Source of the DNA: Heloderma charlesbogerti
Lineage: Eukaryota; Chordata; Lepidosauria; Squamata; Helodermatidae
Direction of reading: 5' to 3'
Assembly (NCBI GenBank): GCA_026122225.1
Contig: JANEZZ010001955.1
Location: 546,001 to 610,000 of the forward strand
Length of the DNA stretch: 64,000 bases
In this document: piece by piece, positions 47,457 to 58,268 of the stretch
How positions within the stretch are numbered: position 1 is the stretch's first letter
Layout of the letters: every line of letters begins with the position of its first letter
Notes under the pieces: generated by a model
Told to the model about the DNA's origin: nothing
The model's database searches: none
What the model saw: only the letters and a program-made list of their open reading frames with translations
Translations under genes and position numbers: made by a program

Positions 47457-48635
47457 CCCTATAGCATAGGCAGACTTCAAGAAAACATCCAGGAGGAGTT
47501 TCAAAAGAGTCATCATTAACTCATTCAGTATCAAACAAGACTTTAGAGACGAAGGAAGGAAAGGGTGTGACTCCAGAGAACACCTTTTTCCATATTTATC
47601 TTCAGGTTCACCAGGTTTGGAGGGTGAGGCCCTGCTTTACAATCCATGTCTGAGGAAACTGATGCCATGTGCTGGTTTCTTTTATGTACAATAATCTGTT
47701 GTTATGTATTTTCTTTCTTGTTGATGAAACTAGCATTGTTTAACCCCCCCCCCCCAACAATAATGGTTAAAGTTTTAGTATAGTGTGTTCTTTGTGTGTG
47801 TTTTTCAGGAGAAGGGCAAGGTATTTCAATGGTGGCACTCAGTTCTAAGCCTCCTTCATGTATTCTGATCATGGAACTGGTCCACACTGTAAAAAGGGGC
47901 AGCAGGGGGGCTGGTCATGCCAGCCCTGCCCCGATGCCACACAGTTTCCCTGAGCCTGTCTTCTGATGTCCACAGGTTGAGCGGGGAAAGCCTAGCGACA
48001 CACACCAAGCATGGGTGTTTGAGTAGCGGAAAATGTTTGGATAGGCTTCCTGCTCCATGTGTGGAAGTTGTGGGGCAAGGTCATGGAAGCTGTGTGGCCC
48101 TGCTGCTCCTTTCAACACATGGATTCCCTAGCCAGGACCCTAAAGGAGCTATCCAAGGTGCCGACCTTATTTTAGGATAGGGTTCAGCACCTTGATAGCT
48201 CCTTTAGCAGTCTGTCTGTTTCTGACTGGATCTTCAGCCTCACCAACATCAGAGTCACCAGCCTCCACTGCCTTCACACACATAATATGAAGGGGACTAA
48301 AGCGGCTGAGAAGTTTAGGGAGGCTTATAAATCCATTTTGTTCCAACCAACCTTTTGAGATGGACCCTGATCCTATTTAATAGCTATTGTTCACTCCTGT
48401 CACTTATTTATTTATTTAATCTGTTCATGCTTTTTTTTTTTTTTTAAGTAAGTTGTTTGTTATGGGGGAAAAAATCTGATTTTACAATGTTCATTGTTTT
48501 ATCTTATCAATTCTGTGAGCCACTTTGAACTAAGGAATAAAGCAGGGTACAAAATGGTAACTAATGAAGACTGCAATTCTATGCACAATTTCCTGGGAGT
48601 AAACCCCATTGAACTGCTTACTGAAAGCCAAACTA

Positions 48636-49026
48636 AACATTCTAAACTGAGCTATGTGTGACTGGTTTATTTACTCCAAAGTAAGCACATGCAGCTCTGA
48701 TCTGGAGTAAGACCACAGCACTCGAAGGAGGGGGGAAGCTTTCCCCCACCCATTTTTGTCCTGAAATCCTGACCCCTCCCTGTGCACAGTGGTTAAAAGC
48801 CCCGCCCCACTAGAGTCAATGAAATCATTTTTCTTTTTTTAACATCTCCCCCTTGAGGGTGTGTGTGTGTGTGTGTGTGTGTGTAATTTCAGGACAAAAA
48901 CGGATATGGGAGAAGCTTAACCACCCCTTTCCCAGAATGCCATGGACGTGTCCTTACTCTGGAGGAAATAAACCAATCACGTCCAGATATTAGATTAGAT
49001 TAGAACAGCATGTCGTTTGGGCCTTA
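48636..49026. mobile_element. Mirror copy of palindromic element at 2910-3300
   Basis: Reverse copy, containing the (GT)n run at about 48859-48884. Confidence 0.5.
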
Positions 49027-49418
49027 ATTCTTAGATTTTATGGCTGTTTTACATAACATTATATTTATTTATTCCTGTACTGTTTATCATTTTGTATTGA
49101 ATTCTTTTAACTGTTTATATCATATTTTATTATTTTAATTGTTTCTATTGCATTTTATTTTTTTAATTGTCTGTAATCTGCCCAAAGAAAATTTGTTATT
49201 TGGCGGATGGAAAATACAATAAATAATATAACAAACAGATAAACAAATTCTGAGTAGATCTGTACAGGATTGCATGGTAAATGTCCCATAGAGCCTTCTG
49301 GTCTCTGATCCCTGTATGGACAAAGTGTATTGGTGGCATGCATTGCCAGCAAGAATACAGGGAGAGTGGGAGTTTTTCCAGATAAAAAAGCCTTTGATGT
49401 GACACAGTTCCCAGACGT

Positions 49419-49660
49419 TATTTATTTATTTAATACATTTATATCCTGCCTTTTTTCCTCTTGCAAGGAACCCAAGGCGGCTTACATTATCCTCTTCCTC
49501 TCCATTTTATCCTCACAACAACAACCCTGTGAGGTAGGTTGGGCTGAGAGTCTATGCCTGGCCCAAAGTCACCCAGTGAGCTACCATGACCGAGTGGGGA
49601 CTAGAACCCGGATCTCCCAGCTCCCAATCCAACACTCTTGCCACTACACACTGGCTCTCC
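49419..49660 (-). mobile_element. Mirror copy of SINE at 2276-2517
   Basis: Reverse copy. Confidence 0.85.
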
Positions 49661-49868
49661 ACACTGTTGTTGACTAATTGTAATCATGCTGGTAAATACC
49701 CCTCTTGGGCCCTCAGGGGGTGGGGGGGGAGTTTTTTGTTGTTGACATGATTAAAATCACCTCAAACCCCACAAATGGCTTCCCAAGTTGAAAGGCACCA
49801 GTGCAGTCCAGCTTCTTGGTGTTAACTGTTATCATTACTTCAGCAGGCCCTAGTTACTACATTTATTT

Positions 49869-50076
49869 GAGAGCCAGTGTGGTATAGTGGTTAGAGTAGA
49901 ACCAGGGAGACATGAGTTCTAATCCCCACTCTATCATGAGGCTCACTGGGTGGCTTTGGGCCAGTCACTGACTCTCAGCCTAGCCTACCTCACCGGGTTG
50001 TTGTGAAGATAAAATGAAGAGGTCATCTCCTCCACTTTGGGCTCCTTGGAGGAAAAGGGATATAAATGTAACAAAT
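49869..50076 (+). mobile_element. Mirror copy of SINE at 1860-2067
   Basis: Reverse copy. Confidence 0.8.
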
Positions 50077-51099
50077 TAATAAATATTGGTGCCCTCTGTT
50101 CCGTATTTGTTACGAATGCATATGCTCCAGGGAATGGTCCAAATGGCTGATGGGAAAAAGCAAACAGGATCCTAAAGGTTCCCACCAGAATTCTTTTGCC
50201 TTCCTTTGTGTATTTGAGATTTACTAAACACTGCAGAAGCATAAGCACCGGTGGCCTGCTTTCATCTTTAAGCAAGCCTGTTAGATATGCGCCAGGCATA
50301 ACATTTGCCAGAGTTTGTTTTACCAGCTGTTTCTAAAAATACCTTTATGTTTGTCTCCTTCATTTTGAATTGTTTTACTTTTAGGGGTGCTTCATGCTAG
50401 GGGAAAAAAAACAACAACAACCCTGATAGATATGGAAAATAGCATCTGTTGGAAAGATCACACAGCTTCAGGGATGGACTTTTAGTCTCACAGTTGCTGT
50501 TCAAAAATAATAATGAAAAGCTATGAATGGAACAACTGAGAATGCCACTGCATCCCTGCTTCCCTTCCCGCTTTTTTACAAAGCTAATCAAAGGGTTTCT
50601 TCTGCTAACACAGTCATTGTGCATTTTTGTGACAGATGTTCCTGTGAGGTAGAAAAGGCTCCACTAATCTGCAGATGGGTTTAATTTTCTGGATGTCATG
50701 TCATGGGAAAAATAAAAATAGAAGCAAAAAGAAGGGGGGAAAGAAGCAAGGATAATTAAAATAAATTAATTGATGGTGGCAATTGACTGTGACTCAAATA
50801 GTCAGATCCTTACACGGCCGCAAAAGAAGTTGCACATCGTCTATATCTTTCCCCCTTTTTAAGAGAGAAAGGGGGGAAGGAGAGGATGTGCAGAATAATT
50901 TTCATTAGCTGTTGTCTGAGGCTTTTTTTTTTTTAAGTACTTAAATATATGAATAAATATGAAGCTCATCTATGATTCTCTCACATATTTCCTTGAATAT
51001 AAATGATTACAAAAGCCTAGGAATACTATCCACCATTCCACAAATAATTACAATGTCCTCCTCATACAAATATAGAAAGACAGCTTCTCATCTTTTCTT

Positions 51100-51498
51100 A
51101 AGGGTGCAATCCTATCGGGATTGTCGTCCAACTCCGAACTCAGAGGTGGCCAACTATCCAATGCAGGGCAGAAGGAGCATGAACAGGATCCTCTTCTCCA
51201 TGCTCTGGCCACCTGCATTTTTGGCTAGGCAGCTGATTTTGGCTTTCTAGCTGGGGACCTCAAAGCGGGAGGGTGGAGGCCGCATGGCACATGGGAAGTG
51301 TCATAATGACGCTTCCGCGGTCTCCTCCTCATCCCCGGAAATGCCTCGTTTTCACCCGCTCCACTCTGTGGTTACGAGCACAGAGACAGGGAAGAACCAC
51401 ACTACCTAAGAGGGGGCGGGGGTGGGAAGCACGGATTCCAGAAACTGAAAAATGCTATGACCATCTAGACACTGTTTAGCAGCCGTAGGATTGCTCTC
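51100..51498 (-). mobile_element. Mirror copy of inverted-repeat element at 438-836
   Basis: Reverse copy. Confidence 0.6.
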
Positions 51499-52048
51499 CC
51501 CCTGTCCCACAGATTATTTAATCAGTCTGAAACGTCTGATGATGAAGGACTTTGTCACAGTCAAAAGATTTAGTAAGAGGTTCCTATCCTCTAAAAGGCA
51601 CTGGACCCTTCAAATAACCTAACAAAATCAGATCACAGGGCAGCTTATCACTTATATCTTGATCATTTCTTTTAAATAATCTTTAAGAATCTTTCCATTA
51701 TTTTTATCATGTAGAATTCCCACCATATATGTATGAAATTTGTACCTTGATGATATTTTCAATAATTACTCCCTCGGAGTTTTTAAATTATTTTTAGTCC
51801 ATTAGGTGTCAACAGAGGGCTTTAGTAATGGTTTTCTTTCTCAAATTTGTTTGAACAAGTAAAGTTGCGGCCCAGTTCTTTATATACCCCAGATATGTAC
51901 TACATGGCCAATTTCAAGCGTTATGATCATTCCTTATTGTATACCATGCACATTTAAGAATTATTAGAAATTGCTAAAAGCAGCCCTGCCAAATAGTAAT
52001 ATTCTATGATACTTGTCCATTGAAAAAGCCATCTAATTATTTATTTAC

Positions 52049-52620
52049 AGTGCAATCCTACACGTCTACTCAGCAGGGATGGCGGGGAATTCTGCCACAG
52101 ACTCCAATGAGGCCGGATTCTAAGAATCTGGCCCCCCGAAGTCTGCAATGGAATGAAAGACTCACCTCCGCCACCCGGGGGAATCCGCGTGGGGCCAGAT
52201 CCTACCTGTTGCCATCCATCTGCTGCCATCCACTGCTGCCTGTCGTGTCCGCTGCTGCCGGTCTTCGGACATAAATGGCATTTGGCATAGGGGACGCCAT
52301 TAGTGTCCCTGCCTTTTGCCATGATAGGCTATGTAAATCTTTATGTAGCCTATCATGGCAAAAGGCAGGGACACAAATGGTGTCCTCTAGGCCGCATGCC
52401 ATTTGCATCTGTAGATTGGCAGTCTGGCAGTGGATGGACCCGGCCGGTGGCTCCGTGGACTCGCTGCAGAGCGGACCTGGCCGGGGAGGATTCTGGGGGG
52501 AGGAACTGATCACCTCCCCCCCGCGAACCCCCCCAGTGGACTCGGAGGTGAGTTCCGTACACCCCTACTACTCAGATGTAAGTCCCATTGAGTTCAATGG
52601 GGTCTAGACCCAGGTAAGTG
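52049..52620. mobile_element. GCAATCCTA...ACTCAG repeat split by a hAT
   Basis: GTGCAATCCTACACGTCTAC before the hAT and CAGATGTAAGTCCCATTGAG after it form one copy of a short palindromic repeat common in squamates (gcaatcctat...gtaagtcccattga...ttcaatggg). Confidence 0.7.
52074..52567 (+). mobile_element. Palindrome-chain hAT, short form, perfect TSD CTACTCAG
   Basis: Left CAGGGATGGCGGGGAATTC, right CCGTACACCCCTA, with CTACTCAG at 52066-52073 and 52568-52575. The hairpin at about 52308-52372 pairs CCTGCCTTTTGCCATGATAG with its complement. Donor-like motifs are CCTACCTG near 52202 (minus) and GAGGTGAGT near 52545 (plus). Confidence 0.92.
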
Positions 52621-52640
52621 GGAGTAAGCCCCATTGAGAC

Positions 52641-53356
52641 CCAGTCTGGTGTAGTGTTTAGGGACAGTGTGGGCACCCGATTCCATCTGGGAATCCAGCA
52701 GAACCACCCCTGGCCTGCACCCCTGAGCCCTGCTTGCAAAATCCCTGCCTGCACTCGCTCCCTTCCTGTGCTCGGCAAGCAGCCCACACTCATCCCGGCA
52801 GCCTCATTGAGCTCTGTGGTCACCGTTTTTTGAAAAATACAATGGTGATCACAAAAATGTGCATATTTACATATGCAAAATGTGTGCATTTTTGCAAATA
52901 TGCATATTTTTGCAAAATTTTGCATTTTCATACATACACAAATATGTGCATTTTGTGACTGCCATTTTATTTTTCAAAAAATGGCAACCATGGAGCTCAA
53001 CAAAGCCACCAGGGTGAGTGCAGGCTGCTCGCTGAACATGGGAGGGGCTCGCGCACGGTCTGGGGACAAGGGGCAGGGCCTGGGCAGGCGCCCAGAGAAC
53101 CTGGATGGGGGTGGGTTTTCACATCCGTAGTGTTAGAGTGCTGGACTGGGAGTGGGGACTGAACCCAGGTTCAAGTCCCCACTTGGCCATGAACCTGAGT
53201 AGGTGACTTTTGGTCTGTCACTGACTCTCAGCCTAACCTACCTCACGGAGTTGTTGAGGGCTAAAATGGAGAGGAGGAGGATCATGTATACTGCTTTGGG
53301 TTCTTTGCAAGGGGAAGAAAAGGTGGGATATAAATGTAATAATAAATAAAATAAGC
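52641..53356 (+). mobile_element. CORE/MIR-like SINE split by a hAT
   Basis: CCAGTCTGGTGTAGTGTT precedes the hAT. GTGTTAGAGTGCTGGACTGG, AGGTTCAAGTCCCC, CACTGACTCTCAGCCTAACC and a tail GATATAAATGTAATAATAAA follow. It is the same SINE type as at 2276-2517. Confidence 0.8.
52659..53129. mobile_element. hAT element, GCAATC-palindrome class
   Basis: Left TAGGGACAGTG, right TCACATCCGTA (mutated CATCCCTA). Inserted in a SINE head; only GTGTT is clearly repeated at the flanks. The foldback pairs CACCGTTTTTTGAAAAATAC (52821) with TTATTTTTCAAAAAATGGC (52968). Outward donor-like motifs are CACTCATCCCGG near 52786 (minus) and CCAGGGTGAGTG near 53009 (plus). Confidence 0.82.
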
Positions 53357-53635
53357 ACATAAACTCCCATCAGCCCTAGCCAGCATAGCCAGTGCTGACG
53401 GATTGAACGTACTAAGTATGTTGCCGGATCGGACAAATGTCCACCGGGTACAGGCTTCTCTGCATGAATTCCAGCAAGCACTAGGCGCTCTGCCAGAAAT
53501 TGGCTGATAATTCTCCGATAGACTGTCATCTGGCTTCCCTGCCCAATAGTACTGCCAGCCATATCTAGAGCTGTTACCAGCAGCCAGACATAGATAGTTC
53601 ATTAGACAGATGGTTCCTTGTGTTCCAGCTTCAAG
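53357..53635. other. No recognised feature
   Basis: Open frames on the minus strand (up to 118 codons) resemble no protein I can identify with confidence. Confidence 0.4.
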
Positions 53636-53639
53636 CATC

Positions 53640-54325
53640 TACATCATGCCCATGAACCTCAGGCCCATGGGCTAAATGTGACCTGCCAGGGGTCCCAATC
53701 CAGACTTTCAGGGTCTCTCAGATGCCCATACCCCCTTTCCTTGGCCCCACACCTTTTCCCTCAACTGCCAATCATTTTGTGGTTTCTGGGTTTTCAGTGT
53801 TTTTTCCTGCCCATTCTAAGAGAAGTATCCAATGGTGTCATTCCAAGAACTGAAACAGCACTAGTGGAGCTCCGCCCAACTCTTTCAACATGCAAGCATT
53901 TGTGCATTATGCTTGCGCAACTGGTTCCACAAGCAGAATGCATAACGGGTTGCACAACAGGTTGCACGAGAGCTACGTGCAACCCATCACACAACAGATC
54001 ATGCAAACGTAATGCACAACTGCTTGCGCAAACGTAACTTTGGTCAGATTCTCCTCTTGAGCACAGTTCAGAAACTAGTTTCCAAAAGCACAAAGTCATT
54101 TGCGCTAATGGAATGCCATCGCTGGATGCTGCCCTAAAAGACTGAAACACCTCTTGTAATGGTTCGCTACTGGCCGTAAGAGCCTTATGCTAAAATATAC
54201 TGTAGTTTTGTTATTTTGGCCACACCCCTTTTGCCTTTGGCCCTGCCCACCATTGGAATGCGGACTCTGAGAGCTTCTTCAAAACTGAATTTGACCCCTG
54301 GGGTGAAAGAGGTTCAACACCCCTG
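53640..54325. mobile_element. Decayed hAT-like repeat (GGGGTGTTGAACC end)
   Basis: The right end reads AAAGAGGTTCAACACCCCTG. The left part ATGAACCTCAGGCCCATGGG is its degraded counterpart. A region rich in GCACAA/TTGTGC (53880-54030) lies inside and may be a second inserted repeat. No target duplication established. Confidence 0.45.
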
Positions 54326-54385
54326 AAATAAATGATTGAGAGGGAAAAGGTGAATATGTGCTGCTCTCCACAATGTACTTGTGTC

Positions 54386-54770
54386 TAGGGATGCTGGAGA
54401 AATGTGAGATGGACTAAAATGAGCCCAGATTTCTAAGAATCTAACTTGCGGAATCTGCTGCAGAGCGACCTCCTCAGGCCACGTGGAGCCCGTGGACTTT
54501 GGGATGATTTTTTTTTTACTTTCCCCAAATTTATGCATATTTATTTGTAGGAAAACACACATGTTTCTGCTGAGGAAAAGTTAAGTGGAATAGGGGACAA
54601 TATGCTAAATGTTACATACTAAGGTAAATTATGTAAACTCTTCCAAAATCTCTTATGTCATTATTTATGTATTTTTCAGCACAACGGAAAAAAAATTCAC
54701 ATCCGTCTCTGAGCGGATGATGGAACAAAAGGCACCTGACAATCCGGAAAACACAGTCCATACATCCCTA
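54386..54770. mobile_element. hAT element, TAGGGATG ends, TSD CTTGTGTC
   Basis: Left TAGGGATGCTGGAG, right CATACATCCCTA. The left octamer CTTGTGTC (54378-54385) recurs at 55739-55746. The right copy was separated from its element by the later insertion of the hAT at 54775-55734. The interior is AT-rich with no clear palindrome chain. Confidence 0.87.
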
Positions 54771-54774
54771 CTTG

Positions 54775-55734
54775 TAGGGATGTACGAAAGTCACTTCCCT
54801 TTCCGTGGATTATGTTGATGGTAGGGGGGGAGGCATTCCGTCCCTCCCCCCGGAATCCTTGGCAGGGGGGAGGCGATCCATTCCTCCCCCCCGGAATCCT
54901 CCACGGCTGGTTGTGCTCTGCAGCAGCTCTGCGGAGCAGCCGGCCAGGCCCAGCCAGGCCAGAGCCATCTGCAGCCGAATTTCTGGCCGCGGAGGGCTCT
55001 GGGAACCCCCCCCCGCATACGCAAATGGAGGCGGCTATGGCTGCCGCCATTTGCGTTCCTTATTTTTGGCCGTCTGAATCTACGTAAATATTTACGTAGA
55101 CTATGACGGCAAAAATAAAGGGGAATGCAAATAGCGTAGCGGGCACTATTTGTGTCCCTTTTTGATTCACCGTTTTAGCCTACGTAAATCTTTACGTAGG
55201 CTAAAATGGCAAATCAAAAAGGGGCGCAAATAGTGCCTGCTATGCTATTTGCATTCCCCTTTATTTTTGCCATCATAGTCTACATAAATATTTACGTAGA
55301 CTAAGACGGCCAAAAATAAGGAACGCAAATGGCGGTGGCCATAGCCGCCGCCATTTGCGTACGCGGGTTGTTGTTGTTTTTAAAACCCAGCCATGATAGG
55401 CTACGTAAATCTTTATGTAGCCTATCACGTCGGTTTTTTTTTTTTAAACCCAGCCATGATAGGCTACGTAAATCTTTACGTAGCCTATCATGTTGTGTTT
55501 TTTTTTAAATTTTACACAAGACTGCAAATGGCGGTGGTGGCAGCTGGTCGGAAGACCAGCCGCTGCAGCTGCTGCCGCCGGAGCCACCGCCGCCCGCAAG
55601 ATCCTCCCCAGGTAAGTCTCGTCCTGGGGGGATCCGCGGGGGGGGGCAGGCCATTCCGCCATGGAGTTCCGGGGGCCGAATGCACTGGCATTCAGCCTCA
55701 CTGAGATCCGTGGCGGAATTTTCTGCCATCCCTA
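54775..55734 (-). mobile_element. Palindrome-chain hAT (1 kb), perfect TSD CCTACTTG
   Basis: Left TAGGGATGTACGAAAGTCAC, right GAATTTTCTGCCATCCCTA, with CCTACTTG at 54767-54774 and 55735-55742. Same subfamily as 16159-17174, reversed. The core spans about 55015-55370 (CTACGTAAATATTTACGTAG and others), with hairpins at 55390-55430 and 55453-55492. The donor-like CCAGGTAAGT near 55608 (plus) is intact; the left one is degraded (CACTTCCCTTT). Inserted 4 bases outside the older hAT. Confidence 0.93.
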
Positions 55735-55814
55735 CCTACTTGTGTCCACGACAGCAGGAATCTCTCATTGTCAGCTACTGAAGGGCAAAATGCCCATGTA
55801 CTCATGGAACTCTA

Positions 55815-55880
55815 CGTGACAGGGCCAGTGGTGGTAGCTCAGTGCATCCCCTGGGACTAGAATCCCAGCCGTATAACCTG
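55815..55880 (+). mobile_element. Possible degraded tRNA-derived SINE head
   Basis: TGGTAGCTCAGTGCATCC resembles a tRNA A box, and GACTAGAATCCCAGCC a B box, but the spacing is short and no tail follows. Confidence 0.3.
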
Positions 55881-56841
55881 CAACAAAGTGAACAGCAGTG
55901 TCATCCTGCACTGCAATTGCCCTGAATGGCCCGATGACTTTGGGGTTGCTCCCAGTGCAAAGGTTTAGATTAAGTCCTCCACTTATGTTGTTGACATGAT
56001 ATTAATTTTTTTTCTGTTATGAACTTGAAAGCCTGATTGTTTGAAGCCATTACAAACCGGTATCACACACAATCAGTGACTGCATGCCATTCTCTTATCA
56101 ATCAAGCAGCAACGCAAGCCACAGCAGGAGGGAATAATCCTATCAAGAGTTGGCTATCACTGAAATTGCACATGGGAATTCTCACTCAGAGTAGAGGAGA
56201 TAAAACAAACGTGCAGACCTCAAGCCATTCACTGTCCTGATGAGAATAGCCTGTTCTGTTTCTCCACAGAGAAAATTTTGCAGTGCTCCCATAAATATAA
56301 TCTAAAACACAAACATTATAATTTTAAAAAAGGACTTTCAAGTATTCCCCCCTCCCCAAAAAAGTCACTATCAATGAATGCTAGTCCTGGTTTTCTTTTA
56401 AGCGATATGACACAACCTGCAATTTATGGCAGGTGCTAGGATATTATTTTTTTCCCTTTAGAAACAAGCTTTCTGCCTTTATGTTTGGCACCTGTTAATC
56501 CCAGCATACTTAAAGCTCTATCAAAAATGCATTTGCTTGCAGTGCAAAAGTTGTTTTTAAAATGTGTGCTGCTTTTATTTACTTTTCTCCATTCACAGCA
56601 TATGTGACATAATATTTCTTTCCCCTTTTTTCTTCCACGTACTTTGTGAAGCTCAGAGTCAAAGCTAATAGGCATATGAGCTGCTCACGGCAGGGTTACA
56701 ATAATATATCAGGCACTGAGACTGTTGCCCATTTGATAACACAGTCAAAGCTTCTGGTGGGATTGTCAGAAAAGGGAACAAAGCAGACTGAAGTCCACGG
56801 GGCACAGACCTCTGTTTGCTTCTGCTGAAAATTAATTCCCC
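55881..56841. other. No recognised feature
   Basis: AT-rich sequence with only short frames. No repeat family was recognised. Confidence 0.5.
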
Positions 56842-57218
56842 AAGGGAGCAATCTTATGGCCGCTAGTCAGTGGCTAGATGGCCATGGGATATGTGGGTCT
56901 CTGGGAACCGACCTTGGAGCCTGCACTCCGAGGTCAGTTTCTGGAGAACCAACCTTCTCCCCTTTCCACGCTGCCTTGCGAAAAGGAGTGCAGACCATCC
57001 AAAACGGAGTGTTCCGGGGGGCGTTCCAGGGCAGGAAAGGCAGAAATACCAGTATGACACATCCTATGTCATAGCTGAAATCAGCTGTCTAGCTGAAAAT
57101 GCAGGGCAGGAGAAGCGTAGAGGGAATGATCCCCTCCATGCTTCTCCTGCCCTGCACTGGATAGGCAGTCGTCTCCGAGTTCGGAGGCCGCCGCCTATCC
57201 CCATAGGACTGTGCCCTT
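56842..57218 (+). mobile_element. Inverted-repeat element, AGGGCACAATCCTA family
   Basis: AAGGGAGCAATCTTATGGCC at the left and CCATAGGACTGTGCCCTT at the right are inverted with few mismatches. The interior shares CTTCTCCTGCCCTGCACTGG-type sequence with 438-836. Confidence 0.7.
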
Positions 57219-57365
57219 ATTTTGTTTTGTTCTGTTGTTGTTATTATTTTAAGGTGTACACTGCCCTGGGAGTCGTAGGTTGAAGGCCAGGTTAACAGAA
57301 TCCTAAATACATATAATGAAAAATATATGTATAACAGCATTAGTATCTCCTTTTAATATGTTCAG

Positions 57366-57712
57366 CAGGAGTGGGCAGACTTCATGTTTGTCAGATTTAC
57401 TTTGTTTTTTACTAGAAACCCCAAGATCCACCAACTAGAGCCAGGGGAAAGGAACGAAGTGCCTCTCAGCCTATTTGGAGCATAGGAATTCCTTTTCAGT
57501 ACCAGAACAGGATTGGGCTCACAGTCCTAACACACAAAAATACACACCTGATTATCCCAAGCTTTCTTTGTTTCAGTAGTCTAACTGAGGTGGGAAAAAT
57601 AATTGTGTTGCTGTTACTGATAAACCATTGGAAGTCAGAAGCTCCTGGTAATCTACAGCAAATCAGCCAGAGATCTACCTACGGATCCTGATCTACCTTC
57701 TGCCCACCCCTG
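57366..57712. mobile_element. Short hAT element (CAGGAGTGGGCAGA ends)
   Basis: CAGGAGTGGGCAGA at the left and TCTGCCCACCCCTG at the right. Octamers ATGTTCAG (57358-57365) and ATGTACAG (57713-57720) match at 7 of 8. Non-coding. Confidence 0.82.
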
Positions 57713-58025
57713 ATGTACAGTTAGCCTGGCCCTCAGCCTGGCCCTGCTGGCTCTTATGGGCTTCCTTGACTGCCAACAGGGGCAGGGGCAGGCCTTGGTG
57801 CCACACACACCCCAGCTGCTCTTGCCATCTTGGCCTTGCAAGGAAGAGATAGTGATTGAGGTTGCGGGGCATGTGGAGATAACTCCAAGCTGTCCCCTAC
57901 CACTCACCAAGCTCTGGGGCACTTGGAGACCAGGCTCATCAGCGCCCCATGGCTTGGCAAGCAGGGCCTGGGGATCTGGGCCCAGGGGAATCCGACAGCC
58001 TTCTGGATGAAGGCAGGTGCTCGCG

Positions 58026-58034
58026 ACATCCCTA
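58026..58034. other. Isolated hAT-type terminus CATCCCTA
   Basis: It abuts the SINE at 58035 where the SINE similarity stops, as an inserted hAT end would. No matching left end was found upstream, so the element is incomplete or unrecognised. Confidence 0.35.
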
Positions 58035-58186
58035 GACAACACTGCCTTGCAGTGGTTCTCCAGGGCGTCAGGCAGGATCCTTTCGTTGCTTTACCTGGAG
58101 ATGCCCAGGATTGAACCCAGGACTTCCTGCATGCAAAGCATGTGCTTTCCCACTGAGCTACTGCCCATTGCTGAACGATTTACAAT
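58035..58186 (-). mobile_element. tRNA-derived SINE
   Basis: On the minus strand: GTAGCTCAGTGGGAAAGC (A box), TGCTTTGCATGCAGGAAGTC, TGGGTTCAATCCTGGGC (B box), ATCTCCAGGTAAAGC and CCTGGAGAACCACTGC. This is a SINE family widespread in squamates, different from the CORE type above. Confidence 0.8.
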
Positions 58187-58268
58187 CTCCTTGAGCCAAA
58201 GACTTGCCTTTTTAAAAGCTTATGCTTATCTGTAAATCACTATGTACACTGATGGAACTATATGAAAA

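Larger units (their letters stand above)
25969..51935 (-). repeat. Right arm of the giant palindrome
   Basis: Reverse copy of 1-25967. A feature at a-b in the left arm lies at (51936-b)-(51936-a) here on the other strand. Position 51935 is only the partner of the first base in the window, so it need not be the biological arm end. The sequence beyond it may also have a partner to the left of the window. Confidence 0.97.

Noticed and set aside
53233..53638. Minus-strand frames with TVYRRIISQFLAERLVLAGIHAEKPV, faintly like a Tc1-type helix-turn-helix
   Set aside because: The resemblance is short, no DDE catalytic residues follow, and no Tc1-type ends surround it. A protein search would be needed.
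57720..58034. Complete hAT ending at 58034
   Set aside because: Only the right tip is visible. No left end or direct octamer was found between 55.7 and 58.0 kb.
58090..58186. tRNA gene
   Set aside because: It has A and B boxes, but continues into SINE body sequence and does not form a clean tRNA with an anticodon arm. It is a SINE head.
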